This document shows positions 56,210-64,000 of a DNA stretch of 64,000 nucleotides, piece by piece. A program made the translations under genes and the position numbers. This DNA comes from Aliiglaciecola sp. M165 (GTDB taxonomy: Bacteria > Pseudomonadota > Gammaproteobacteria > Enterobacterales > Alteromonadaceae), in the NCBI RefSeq assembly GCF_007197995.1, contig NZ_VKKH01000007.1, forward strand, positions 1 through 64,000, in the 5' to 3' direction. The notes beneath the pieces were generated by a model. The model was not told where the DNA came from. It did not search any database and worked only from the letters and a program-made list of their open reading frames with translations. Each line of letters starts with the position of its first letter. The first letter of the stretch is position 1.

Positions 56210-57604
56210 TTAATCCTCGTTGTCTACGCGTTCTTTATTATTTTGAACAGAAAACACTTTTACACCACAGAGCATAATAATCGTAAACAACCCAATTAAT
56301 AGACCCTGCCAAGGTTCATAGAGACTAAAGGCCATAGCAGTTATAACCATGGCACCACGTTCGGTAGCATCTTCAACCAAAGAAAGCGCTAGAGTTGCGC
56401 AAGCGAACGCGGTGAGGATGAGGGTCACTGCTAATGCGACTGGGAGTAGGGGTTCTAACAAAGTGACTAGCGGCAGCACGACAAATAGAATTGGCAATCC
56501 AAATAGGTAAAAGCTGCCGATGCTGTCATAAATTGAATTGAGTTTTTCCTTTCCCTGTGTCCAACGTTTTAGGAGGACAACTTGGATGCCAGTCCATAGA
56601 ACGCCTTGAGTCCCAAAAAATGGCGCAGTTAAAGCCATCATTATATTGCGTATGCCAGTTGCCATATGAGCACGGCTGCTGTTGACATCTAGCTTCTCAT
56701 CTTTACGTTCCTGTTGGGCATGTTCAATCATTTCATTCCCCGTAACGAGATCACCAAAAAATAGAATATAAGTGATCAATGCAAGCGGAAAAGAAGCCGC
56801 GAAGGTTTCTACAGGCGGCCAGCCAATAGCAAAGGGAGACGCTTTTTCCCAAAGAGATACTGTTGAAGCACCAACGTCCAAAATTTCCCATCGAATATTA
56901 AATTGAAATTCACCTGTGAAAAAGCCAACAACCCCCGCTAACACGAACCCTGGTAGCAGACCAAATCCTAATATCTTAGCGAAGGTCATGTTACGCATTG
57001 CTATGGCTTGTAGGGGTTTCGAAAACGCAAACAATAAACATACAACAACACCAAGCGTTCCGGCTATTGGAGCAGACTGAAATACGTTTGCCACGTCACC
57101 ATCTTTTGTTACTCGCAAGAAAGCGGCAATTGCCGCTCCAAGAATAATGCCTCCCTTTAATACATTCGGCACTATTTTAACGAGTTTTGAACCTAAACCC
57201 GTTACTCCCAGCAAAATTAGTATTAGAGCAAAGTTAATTGAAAGCGCCGTCATTGCTTGAAATTGTAATGCATGGTTACCGGCATATACGGGAGAAGTGA
57301 TGAAGGCAACAACAAAAGGTATCGCGGGTGTTAACCATCCGGGAGCATAAGGGTCACCAAAGAACATCCAGGAAAAAGAAATCAGTAAACTATGGATCAT
57401 GGCCATAACTACTGCTTCTTCAAAGCTAAGGCCCAACAACGCTACAAAATAAGGCACTAATGCCAACCCGGTCGCACCTGCTACCGCAAAGCCTTGTAGC
57501 ATGTCAGGCAAAGAAAATCGCATATGGACAAATGGGATCCGCATAGTAAACGGTCCCCATTTAATACCCGGTTGTATCTCTCCATCTAAACGTTTTTTAA
57601 GCAT
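56210..57604 (-). CDS. Polytopic permease, NCS2/SLC23- or SulP-like
   Basis: This approximately 464-residue protein has about 12-13 transmembrane segments starting with DMLQGFAVAGATGLALVPYFVALLG. The overall arrangement resembles the NCS2/SulP (7+7 inverted repeat) permeases of uracil, xanthine, benzoate or sulfate, but I recognise no substrate signature. ATG 57604 gives MLKKRLDGEIQPG; the alternative TTG 57652 adds 16 residues. The gene is downstream of an AraC regulator on the same strand, a possible regulator. Confidence 0.62.
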   Translation of the reverse strand: MLKKRLDGEIQPGIKWGPFTMRIPFVHMRFSLPDMLQGFAVAGATGLALVPYFVALLGLSFEEAVVMAMIHSLLISFSWMFFGDPYAPGWLTPAIPFVVAFITSPVYAGNHALQFQAMTALSINFALILILLGVTGLGSKLVKIVPNVLKGGIILGAAIAAFLRVTKDGDVANVFQSAPIAGTLGVVVCLLFAFSKPLQAIAMRNMTFAKILGFGLLPGFVLAGVVGFFTGEFQFNIRWEILDVGASTVSLWEKASPFAIGWPPVETFAASFPLALITYILFFGDLVTGNEMIEHAQQERKDEKLDVNSSRAHMATGIRNIMMALTAPFFGTQGVLWTGIQVVLLKRWTQGKEKLNSIYDSIGSFYLFGLPILFVVLPLVTLLEPLLPVALAVTLILTAFACATLALSLVEDATERGAMVITAMAFSLYEPWQGLLIGLFTIIMLCGVKVFSVQNNKERVDNED

Positions 57605-57808
57605 TGTTAATATCTCTTTTAGTGTGCAGTCTTCGTATCGCCTTCGCTGCAAATAACCTCAAATCAATTAATTACGCAGCAAGGTTAAAAGTGATTTGTT
57701 AATGAATCCGTACGTATAATTAACATAAAAGAAATATTTTGTTTGTTTTAATTCGATAAAAAGTAATGTTCGGTAGAAATTCAAACCATACTAAAGCGTT
57801 AAAAAATG

Positions 57809-58948
57809 CTAGTTAACTACCTCTTCTTTCACACTTTCGCGAAATTCCGAAGGTGTTTTTCCGGTACTTTTTTTAAACAAAGTATTGAATGTCGTTTTGC
57901 TATTGAACCCCGCTTCCTCGAAGACTCGTTGGATGGTTTTGTGATGTTTTGATTTTTCTCTTAACTGCTCTATAGCATCGCTAATACGGTATTGGTTAAC
58001 AAAATCATAAAAACTTTTTTGATAATGCTGGTTTAAAATACTAGAAAGCGAGCGAGGTGAAATCCCCATGCTATCTGCCAAACCATCGAGGCGTAATTCA
58101 GGATCCTGATACAACTTAACCCGTTGCATTAAATCATTGAGTTGATTAATGGAATTAGGGTTCACAATTGTCGAGTTTTCGGGCTGTTTTTTTTCTGCTG
58201 AAATCTCTAAAGACTGTGACTGGCTAATGGCGTGACTTTGACTGTAGAGAACCATTGTACTGATGAGAAATAGGGGAGGCACATGTCTAAACAAATATAA
58301 AATTTCAGCGAAGTTGGTAAGACCCACAACCATTGAAAAATCAGCAACAACTGGCAAGACCCAAACCGATACAAAGCCAATCATCACGACTTTTAGCCAG
58401 GTCAAACTATATTTATCTATGGTTGAATGGATAAATGGTAATTTAATCTCGTAGGAATGCAGCTGTCTTATTGCTTCAAACCCTAAAACTACGGAACAAA
58501 CATTTAGTAGCCATGCACACGCTAGCAACACATGAATGTTACCACCCGACGCAATATTGAAATGCAAATTAACGACTATCGTTATCAGGCACAATATGGC
58601 AACGACATTAGTTGTTTTAGAACGCAGACCCAATGACCTCCCCATCATGGCTCTTGCAAACCAAAGAACCAATAAGCCTTGTAGTCCAAGTACTAACAAG
58701 TGCGGGACTTTGTAAAAGGGGAATAGAGTATCTCGAATGTGTTGCCCTATATTTTCATTAAACAGCAGTACAGAATAGAAGGCGTAAAATCCTTGAATAA
58801 AAATGAACGCTGCCAACAATACATCATTTATACCGCGATCACGTTTTATAAGTAAAGGGATCGCCAATAGCAGTGCGACCACAAACGTGGTTAGTAGCAA
58901 GACATCATAAATATTTAAAATATGAGAAAAAATGATGCTTGAATTCAT
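57809..58948 (-). CDS. 7TM-anchored AraC-family transcriptional regulator
   Basis: This 379-residue protein has seven hydrophobic segments in residues 1-240 and a C-terminal AraC/XylS DNA-binding domain (about 275-375) with LADSMGISPRSLSSILNQHYQKSFYDFVNQYRI and IQRVFEEAGFNSKTTFNTLFKKSTGKTPSEFR. Such 7TM-AraC proteins sense a membrane or external signal and act directly on DNA. It probably regulates the permease gene beginning 205 bases downstream. The signal is unknown. Confidence 0.88.
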   Translation of the reverse strand: MNSSIIFSHILNIYDVLLLTTFVVALLLAIPLLIKRDRGINDVLLAAFIFIQGFYAFYSVLLFNENIGQHIRDTLFPFYKVPHLLVLGLQGLLVLWFARAMMGRSLGLRSKTTNVVAILCLITIVVNLHFNIASGGNIHVLLACAWLLNVCSVVLGFEAIRQLHSYEIKLPFIHSTIDKYSLTWLKVVMIGFVSVWVLPVVADFSMVVGLTNFAEILYLFRHVPPLFLISTMVLYSQSHAISQSQSLEISAEKKQPENSTIVNPNSINQLNDLMQRVKLYQDPELRLDGLADSMGISPRSLSSILNQHYQKSFYDFVNQYRISDAIEQLREKSKHHKTIQRVFEEAGFNSKTTFNTLFKKSTGKTPSEFRESVKEEVVN

Positions 58949-59147
58949 TTGCCAAGCAATTCCTATGTTTTACTAAACCGTTTTTCATTCTCACTAAAAT
59001 CTAACAATTGTCCATAGTGATATAGGTTCGATTTACAGCAATGCGTGCAAATGAACGTTCGACTCGATGAATTGCTTATTTTCGGACGCCAATTGCAAAT
59101 CAAATCCCTAAGCTGAACTTGGTTATTACAATCAGAGGGACAATACC

Positions 59148-59507
59148 GTGAAAATAATAGTCAGCGTTACATTACTAACTTTATCAACTATCAGCTTTCA
59201 AACATTGTCAGCATCGAGTTCAATTATTGATAAGCTCAATATAAATATTTCCAAATGCTATCAACAAACTGAAAAAGGAAAATATGCAAAAAAACGTGCG
59301 TGCAATACAGTATTGAAATCAGATTTCATATCAAGAAAAAACAGAGCGATTGCATACCATAATCGCGGTGTAATCAACCTTAACCAAGGTGATATTAACA
59401 GTGCATTTCGTGATTTTCGAAGAGCGATTAAATATGATCCAACAATGAGTAAGACCAAGCAAATTGTCGCATATCTAAACACGAAAATGAGTAACCAGGT
59501 GGGTTAA
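59148..59507 (+). CDS. Small exported TPR protein
   Basis: This 119-residue protein has a signal peptide (MKIIVSVTLLTLSTISFQTLSASS) and a TPR-like helix pair (NRAIAYHNRGVINLNQGDINSAFRDFRRAIKYDP, about 67-100). TPRs mediate protein contacts. It may be periplasmic. A terminator follows, so it is a single-gene unit. No family name recognised. Confidence 0.7.
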   Translation: MKIIVSVTLLTLSTISFQTLSASSSIIDKLNINISKCYQQTEKGKYAKKRACNTVLKSDFISRKNRAIAYHNRGVINLNQGDINSAFRDFRRAIKYDPTMSKTKQIVAYLNTKMSNQVG

Positions 59508-59523
59508 CAACGATATTGCCAGT

Positions 59524-59559
59524 ACCGTTGATACGTTGGTCACTGTATCAACGGTTTTT
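59524..59559 (+). terminator. Rho-independent terminator after the TPR gene
   Basis: ACCGTTGATAC (59524-59534) pairs perfectly with GTATCAACGGT (59545-59555), followed by TTTT. Confidence 0.92.
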
Positions 59560-59788
59560 AGCTGCATTTAAATAGCAACATCATAACCTTCTGAATCGCC
59601 ACTAATTTCCTGGAAGCCTCCCAGTTAGATAAACTACTGAAAGAGTGGTACTTATGAAGGGTATGAGAACCGTCGTGACATTCTGTAGCTAGATGAACAG
59701 TGTAAAAAAAGCTTTGCTCTTTTTCGTCGTTGCTATAATTGTTTAGTAAGTTTTTTAGTCCAGTGTCTATTCGAATTCTCTAAGGTAG

Positions 59789-60289
59789 ATGGAATCTATG
59801 TCTCAGCTTTCAGACCTGATAATTGAACTAAGTAAACCAACTGACAAACCTGACGATCAGTTAACGAAAATCTGCATCGCGATTGAAGCACTTATTCCTG
59901 ATGCTCACAGAGTCAGCATTTGGCGGTTCGACGACAATAAAACGTGTATCAGATGCTTAAAGTGTTATGAAAAAATCAGTAAACATTTTTCTGCTGGGCA
60001 AATTTTAACTCGTAAAGAATGCCCGTGCTATTTTGAGGAAATACTTCTAAACGGTTTGGTTGTAGCTGATAATGCCCAAGAGCACCCACAAACACAGTGC
60101 TTTACTGATGATTATTTTTCAATACACAACATTCGTTCAGTCTTTGACTGTATTGTTGAAACTAATTTCCAGCCAACTGGAATTATCTGCTGTGAGAGTG
60201 TGAACGTTGTAAACAATTGGGAAAAATCAGATATTGAAATGATTAAACGAATCGCAAACATGACATCGCTTTTTTTTGAAAGGTACTGA
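59789..60289 (+). CDS. Stand-alone cysteine-rich GAF-domain protein
   Basis: This 166-residue protein is a single GAF domain: VSIWRFDDNKTCIRCLKCYE near the start, FDCIVETNFQPTGIICCESVN at the end of the core. It has ten cysteines, some clustered (CIRCLKC, CPC, CC), which is unusual. There is no output domain or signal peptide, so it may be a small redox, metal or ligand sensor. Start ATG 59789 (MESMSQLSD); ATG 59798 is an alternative. Confidence 0.72.
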   Translation: MESMSQLSDLIIELSKPTDKPDDQLTKICIAIEALIPDAHRVSIWRFDDNKTCIRCLKCYEKISKHFSAGQILTRKECPCYFEEILLNGLVVADNAQEHPQTQCFTDDYFSIHNIRSVFDCIVETNFQPTGIICCESVNVVNNWEKSDIEMIKRIANMTSLFFERY

Positions 60290-60518
60290 GTATTCAACCC
60301 AATACCAATATGCGCATAATGTATATTATGTTAAATCATGTTTGTTGTTTTAAATTAAACAATTCCCTCTTCTTTATCCCTCCAGCACAATCATTGAATT
60401 TAATAACTAAGTCCCTTACACATTGTTACATCCTTTAATTATGAGAATTGAACTACATTGATTAAACTATCGTAAGTTTTAATCAAGAATTCCTCTTTGT
60501 TTTTAATTGTCACTAAGA

Positions 60519-61328
60519 ATGTTTAGACCAGTAATAAAAGCGAATAGACGAAAAAGTATTTCAAAATGGTGGGCATTACCCATCGTACTTCTAATACAAA
60601 TCGCGGTAAGTGGTTGTCAAATTCGTCCTGATGCACCAGCGATGTTTGATGATTCTCAAGATCTCACCAATCAAAAAGATGTAGTAATACTGTTGCATGG
60701 ACTTTGGCGCGATGCTTCTGCAATGCGGCCGGTTGAAACGTTTTTAACTGCTCAGGGTTATCAGGTGCATAACCTGAGTTATCCGTCTACAGAATTTCCT
60801 ATAGAAACTTTGGTTTCTGACATTCTTAAACCCGCTGTTGATGCGATTAATCTTGGATCGGACCAAAAACTGCATTTTGTTACCCATTCGATGGGCGGTA
60901 TTCTTGTTCGTTATTATTTGAAGCATAACCAACCTGCCAACTTAGGTAGAGTTGTTATGATTGCTCCACCTAATCAAGGAACTGAACTTGCGAATTTGTT
61001 TAAAGATTCGGATTGGGTAGATGTTAGGCGTGGTCCCGCTGTCGAACAATTGAGTAACGCAGAGTCTAGTTGGGTTAGGCAACTCGGTGAAGTCAATTTT
61101 GAGCTCGGGATTATTGCAGGAAATTATAATACTAATTGGATAACCGACTGGATTTTACCTGGTGACGATGATGGCGTTGTGACAGTTGAAAGCACTAAAG
61201 TCGATAACATGAGTGATTTTCTCACCATTCCAGAAAAACATTACCGATTGAGAGGGGACGAAAAAGTGCTCAAACATGCAGCTTATTTTCTGAAGTACGG
61301 AAGCTTTTACCGGCTTACGAGTATCTAA
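60519..61328 (+). CDS. Lipoprotein alpha/beta-hydrolase (lipase/esterase)
   Basis: This approximately 269-residue protein has a lipoprotein signal with lipobox AVSGC and an alpha/beta-hydrolase core: oxyanion-loop VVILLHGLWRDASAM, nucleophile VTHSMGGILVRYYL, candidate Asp in LPGDDDGVVTVEST, and His near the end (PEKHYRLRG or KHAAYF). It resembles the GPI-inositol-deacylase-like/class 2 lipase group (PGAP1-like). Substrate unknown. ATG 60519 is preferred to TTG 60507. Its stop overlaps the stop of the sigma-factor gene by 4 bases, tail to tail. Confidence 0.82.
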   Translation: MFRPVIKANRRKSISKWWALPIVLLIQIAVSGCQIRPDAPAMFDDSQDLTNQKDVVILLHGLWRDASAMRPVETFLTAQGYQVHNLSYPSTEFPIETLVSDILKPAVDAINLGSDQKLHFVTHSMGGILVRYYLKHNQPANLGRVVMIAPPNQGTELANLFKDSDWVDVRRGPAVEQLSNAESSWVRQLGEVNFELGIIAGNYNTNWITDWILPGDDDGVVTVESTKVDNMSDFLTIPEKHYRLRGDEKVLKHAAYFLKYGSFYRLTSI

Positions 61329-62560
61329 CTTTTATATTTATTAAAACGTTTTCTTAACAGTGCAGACACATGGGGCGATGTAGCGAGTTCTAACGCTCTG
61401 CTTGCATTGGACTTTGCCTCTGTTAACTCTTTACATCTAAAGTGTAAATCAGCCAATACCGCATACCAATAGTAAGAACAAATTAACCAACTTGGTGGTT
61501 CACTTTGTTCAAGCATGGCTAATGCCTTTTCTGGTCCATTGTGCTCCGCAATAGCGATCGCTTTATTAATTAAATGCATGGGTGAAGGCGACACGCTATC
61601 TAATAATTCGTACGCATCAATAATTGCCTGCCAATTGGTTTGAGCAAAAGATGGTGACATACAATGTTCAGCGGCAATTCCCGCTTCTAAGTGATAACGC
61701 GAAATCTGCTCACCCTGGGCAGACAATTGTAGATAGTACATTCCGCTCTGAATGTAAGACGCATCCCAAAGTTGCCTGTTTTGTTCTTCTAATAGTAGAA
61801 GTCCTGACTTACTTTTTCTCCCCGTAAGCCGGGCTAAATTAAACAACATTAGTGCAGCTAACGCATGGCATTGTGGTTTATTTCCAATCGGATTATTGAC
61901 CAAAACAAACGTTAATCTGAGTGCTTCTTCACACAAATCGCGACGAATGGCCTTATCAGGATGAGACGACAAATATCCTTCGGTGAACATCAAATACAAC
62001 ACATTTAACACATCGGTTACCCGATCATTTAAGTCAGTTGTTGTCAGGGTGTCAAAGTCCGTGTAGTTCTGCTGTAAAAACGCCTTTGCTCTTTGATATC
62101 TTTTATAAACATTATCTTTGCTTACAAATAAACGTATAGACAATGCTTCTGTTTCAAACCCACATAGACTTTTTAGAGTAAATACCAATTGAGACTCTGC
62201 TGGAATGCGTTTATCACAGCTAATAAAAAACATCCGTAAAAAGGAATCTGCCAATTCATTTTCTAAAAAGATTTCATCCGTTTTTGTTTGTTCAAGAACT
62301 TCATTGGTAGGATCCAACACATCAAATGGTCGTTCTTTTTTCTGTTTGTCAATTTCCCGCAATATAAAACGAAATGCGACGCGATACAGCCATCCTATCT
62401 GGTTTTCAGGAGCAACTCCCCTACTCCATTTTGACAAGGATTGTTCCATAGAATATTGCACGGCGTCTTCTATGATACCCAAATATACTAAGCCAAAACG
62501 CTTAGAAAAATTCGCCACCAATAAACCGTAATGATGGCGATAGCTTTCAGCGAACTTCAA
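61325..62560 (-). CDS. ECF42-type RNA polymerase sigma factor
   Basis: This 411-residue protein has sigma-70 region 2 (about 15-80, with QIGWLYRVAFRFILREID), region 4 (about 115-165, ESQLVFTLKSLCGFETEALSIRLFVSKDNVYKRYQRA) and a long helical C-terminal extension (DUF6596/TPR-like, about 190-411) with NEYL-like FTEGYLSSHPDKAIRRDLCEEALRL. This is the ECF42 layout. The start is TTG, inside the stop of the DGPF/YCII gene (TTGA overlap), as expected of ECF42, which is always paired with a DGPF protein. No anti-sigma factor is present. Confidence 0.87.
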   Translation of the reverse strand: MKFAESYRHHYGLLVANFSKRFGLVYLGIIEDAVQYSMEQSLSKWSRGVAPENQIGWLYRVAFRFILREIDKQKKERPFDVLDPTNEVLEQTKTDEIFLENELADSFLRMFFISCDKRIPAESQLVFTLKSLCGFETEALSIRLFVSKDNVYKRYQRAKAFLQQNYTDFDTLTTTDLNDRVTDVLNVLYLMFTEGYLSSHPDKAIRRDLCEEALRLTFVLVNNPIGNKPQCHALAALMLFNLARLTGRKSKSGLLLLEEQNRQLWDASYIQSGMYYLQLSAQGEQISRYHLEAGIAAEHCMSPSFAQTNWQAIIDAYELLDSVSPSPMHLINKAIAIAEHNGPEKALAMLEQSEPPSWLICSYYWYAVLADLHFRCKELTEAKSNASRALELATSPHVSALLRKRFNKYKS

Positions 62561-62898
62561 GGTGTACTGATCTCTCTAATTTCAATACTAGTTGAAGGGT
62601 TAGCAACCATCGGGCTGGCTTTAATAACCTCAACAGCCCCCTCTAGATCTTGGGCTTGGATCATCATGTACCCGCCTATTATTTCCTTCACCTCTACAAA
62701 GGGGCCATCTTTCACCGCATCACTGGATACAACAGCTCCGCTTGACCCCAGTGCACCGCCCATGGAAACAATATTTTCAGAAAACTTCTGCTGCCATGCT
62801 TGATATCTGGCGTGCATCGCTTCCATATCAGCAGGAGAAGGTTTTTCGCATTCGCCTGAAGCCGTGCGTAGAATACACATGTAGTTTTTATTACTCAT
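62557..62898 (-). CDS. DGPF-domain YCII-related protein, partner of ECF42 sigma factor
   Basis: This 113-residue YCII-related protein contains the DGPF motif (VKDGPFVEVKEIIGGYMMIQAQDLEGAVE) and starts with NYMCILRTASGECEKPSP. DGPF proteins are genomic partners of ECF42 sigma factors; their role is unresolved and they may be targets rather than regulators. It is translationally coupled to the sigma factor. No Cys/His anti-sigma signature is visible. Confidence 0.88.
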   Translation of the reverse strand: MSNKNYMCILRTASGECEKPSPADMEAMHARYQAWQQKFSENIVSMGGALGSSGAVVSSDAVKDGPFVEVKEIIGGYMMIQAQDLEGAVEVIKASPMVANPSTSIEIREISTP

Positions 62899-63394
62899 TT
62901 TTAAAACCCTTTAATGTTTACTAGTTAAGACGAAAGTTAGTTACCGTCATTATATAGTGCCTTGAGGTGAGTAACTTTGGACACCAAACCAAATTATTTT
63001 TGTTGTCAGCGTGCAATTTCCTAGTATTTTATAATAGCAATGTGAAGAACATAATAAACAAAGATAGTTGACCACTATAATAAGCATGAAACAAATAGAT
63101 ATGTTGAAAAACGGATTCATTTATTTCTATCCCCCCTACACTTTCAGTCACCAACCAATCCTTTTCAAGTTAGAAAATTGAATACTAGTTGATGCATTGA
63201 ACAAACCGAAACAAGCTAATTTGCAACAAGCGTCGTCAATGAATGCAGTCAATAATGAACTAGTATAGGACTGGATCACGGTAGAAAAACGTGTCATAAC
63301 TGGCGCAGCTCTTTTTGGTCCATGATTTAGTGCGATCAGAAATCATGAGAAATCAAGTTACTTAAACAATTAACGAAACATTAGTATATAGAAT
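62899..63394. other. Divergent intergenic region
   Basis: About 500 AT-rich bases between the DGPF gene (minus) and the DUF432-like gene (plus). It must carry the sigma-operon promoter. I see no RNA gene, repeat or convincing ORF. Confidence 0.4.
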
Positions 63395-64000
63395 ATGACG
63401 ACCAATAAAGAATGGTGGGGCGAGTTTGCGTTTAATCAGGACGAAACAAAATGTTGGCGAATCGGCGATAGATTTATTGCAATAAAGCGCAGCGAACGTG
63501 AGTGGACAATCTGGAACAATGAATCAGCGAATGAAATAAATAAACCAGTTATCGTTAATAAGCAAAAATCGCGAGAGTCATTTCAAGATGTTAGCTTCGA
63601 ACGGTTTATGGTCTGCCAAACTACAGACATTGTGCATGTCGAACCATCATTAGCTGATCGATCAATTATAGTGCGGCCAAGTAAGCCTTTGGTCGTCATG
63701 CCCTTCGAGAAAATACAACTTTATGTCAGTACGCCAATTTGGATGACAATTTCTGTTCCAAATATAGAAACCCCAATGTCGGACATACCTTTTTGGCGAC
63801 CTTCTGACTCGTGGTTTGGCCCTTCCACAATGTCAGGGGATATTTGTTACTCAAAATATACAGACGCAAAAGTTAAGCAAGAAGATTTAGAGATGAGGTC
63901 GCATAGGGCTTCAACCATGGTAACGGTAACAAATGATCAAGAAGAGCCTTTAATTATCCAAAGGCTGAATCTTCCCGTTCCGTCTTTGAAAACGTACAGC
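63395..64000 (+). CDS. DUF432-like protein, N-terminal 202 residues (cut by right edge)
   Basis: The ATG opens a frame that stays open to the last base of the window. The protein starts WWGEFAFNQDETKCWRIGDRFIAI and later has PLVVMPFEKIQLYVSTPIWMTI, WRPSDSWFGPSTMSGDICYS and RLNLPVPSLKTY, which I recognise as DUF432. This family often neighbours a mechanosensitive channel gene, which would be outside the window. No signal peptide. Function unknown. Confidence 0.7.
   Translation, partial: MTTNKEWWGEFAFNQDETKCWRIGDRFIAIKRSEREWTIWNNESANEINKPVIVNKQKSRESFQDVSFERFMVCQTTDIVHVEPSLADRSIIVRPSKPLVVMPFEKIQLYVSTPIWMTISVPNIETPMSDIPFWRPSDSWFGPSTMSGDICYSKYTDAKVKQEDLEMRSHRASTMVTVTNDQEEPLIIQRLNLPVPSLKTYS

Noticed and set aside
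63087-63182. 31-residue open frame in the gap before the DUF432-like gene
   Set aside because: Too short, no ribosome binding site, no similarity recognised.

Overview
The window looks like a stretch of chromosome from a marine gammaproteobacterium of the Alteromonadales (an Alteromonadaceae genus such as Aliiglaciecola, Paraglaciecola or Glaciecola is the best guess). Grounds: moderately AT-rich DNA; gene orders shared with Escherichia coli and relatives (alaA-yfbR; msrC-proQ-prc; pyrD-zapC-rlmKL-uup-rmf-fabA); and families common in marine gammaproteobacteria (large NAD-glutamate dehydrogenase, DUF1302/DUF1329 with an RND pump, DUF3466, Na+-coupled transporters). The genus is an inference. 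No rRNA, tRNA, CRISPR array or prophage was seen; the only mobile DNA is the 3' end of an IS3-family element at the left edge.

Layout. 1-6.1 kb: IS3 end, then a minus-strand block with a YchJ-like SEC-C protein, a SulA-like SOS division inhibitor behind LexA-type boxes, the periplasmic methionine sulfoxide reductase MsrPQ, and an alaA-yfbR-dgt-like operon. 6.3-7.9 kb: an LRAT-like protein and a DUF2189 membrane protein. 8.2-11.9 kb: E1-alpha, E1-beta and E2 of a branched-chain 2-oxoacid dehydrogenase, without E3. 12-16.1 kb: rlmJ, a Ser/Thr-type kinase, tesB and a gamma-carbonic anhydrase. 16.1-16.6 kb: an intergenic region with an orphan minus-strand terminator and two perfect DnaA boxes. 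16.6-20.1 kb: a class V aminotransferase, an SpmA-SpmB fusion, a lipoprotein and a SIMPL protein. 20.3-23.8 kb: msrC, an acidic 98-residue protein, proQ and prc. 23.9-29.7 kb: an SNF Na+ symporter with an NhaC antiporter, pepN and a DUF2835 protein.

29.9-36.8 kb holds the most interesting system: a DUF1302 outer-membrane protein, a DUF1329 periplasmic protein, a YCF48-type beta-propeller and an MmpL-like RND pump, together resembling a trans-envelope route for a hydrophobic substrate. 37-41.8 kb: NAD-GDH. 41.9-51 kb: pyrD, zapC, rlmKL, a glutaredoxin-like gene, uup, a GlyGly-CTERM DUF3466 protein, rmf (58 residues) and fabA with a FabR-type operator.

51-64 kb is more accessory: an RHH-like small protein, a secreted subtilase, a response regulator with a degenerate GGDEF-like domain, a tandem DsbA/HCCA-isomerase-like protein, a permease beside a 7TM-AraC regulator, a TPR protein, a cysteine-rich GAF protein, a lipoprotein lipase/esterase, an ECF42-type sigma factor coupled to a DGPF/YCII partner, and a DUF432-like gene cut by the right edge.
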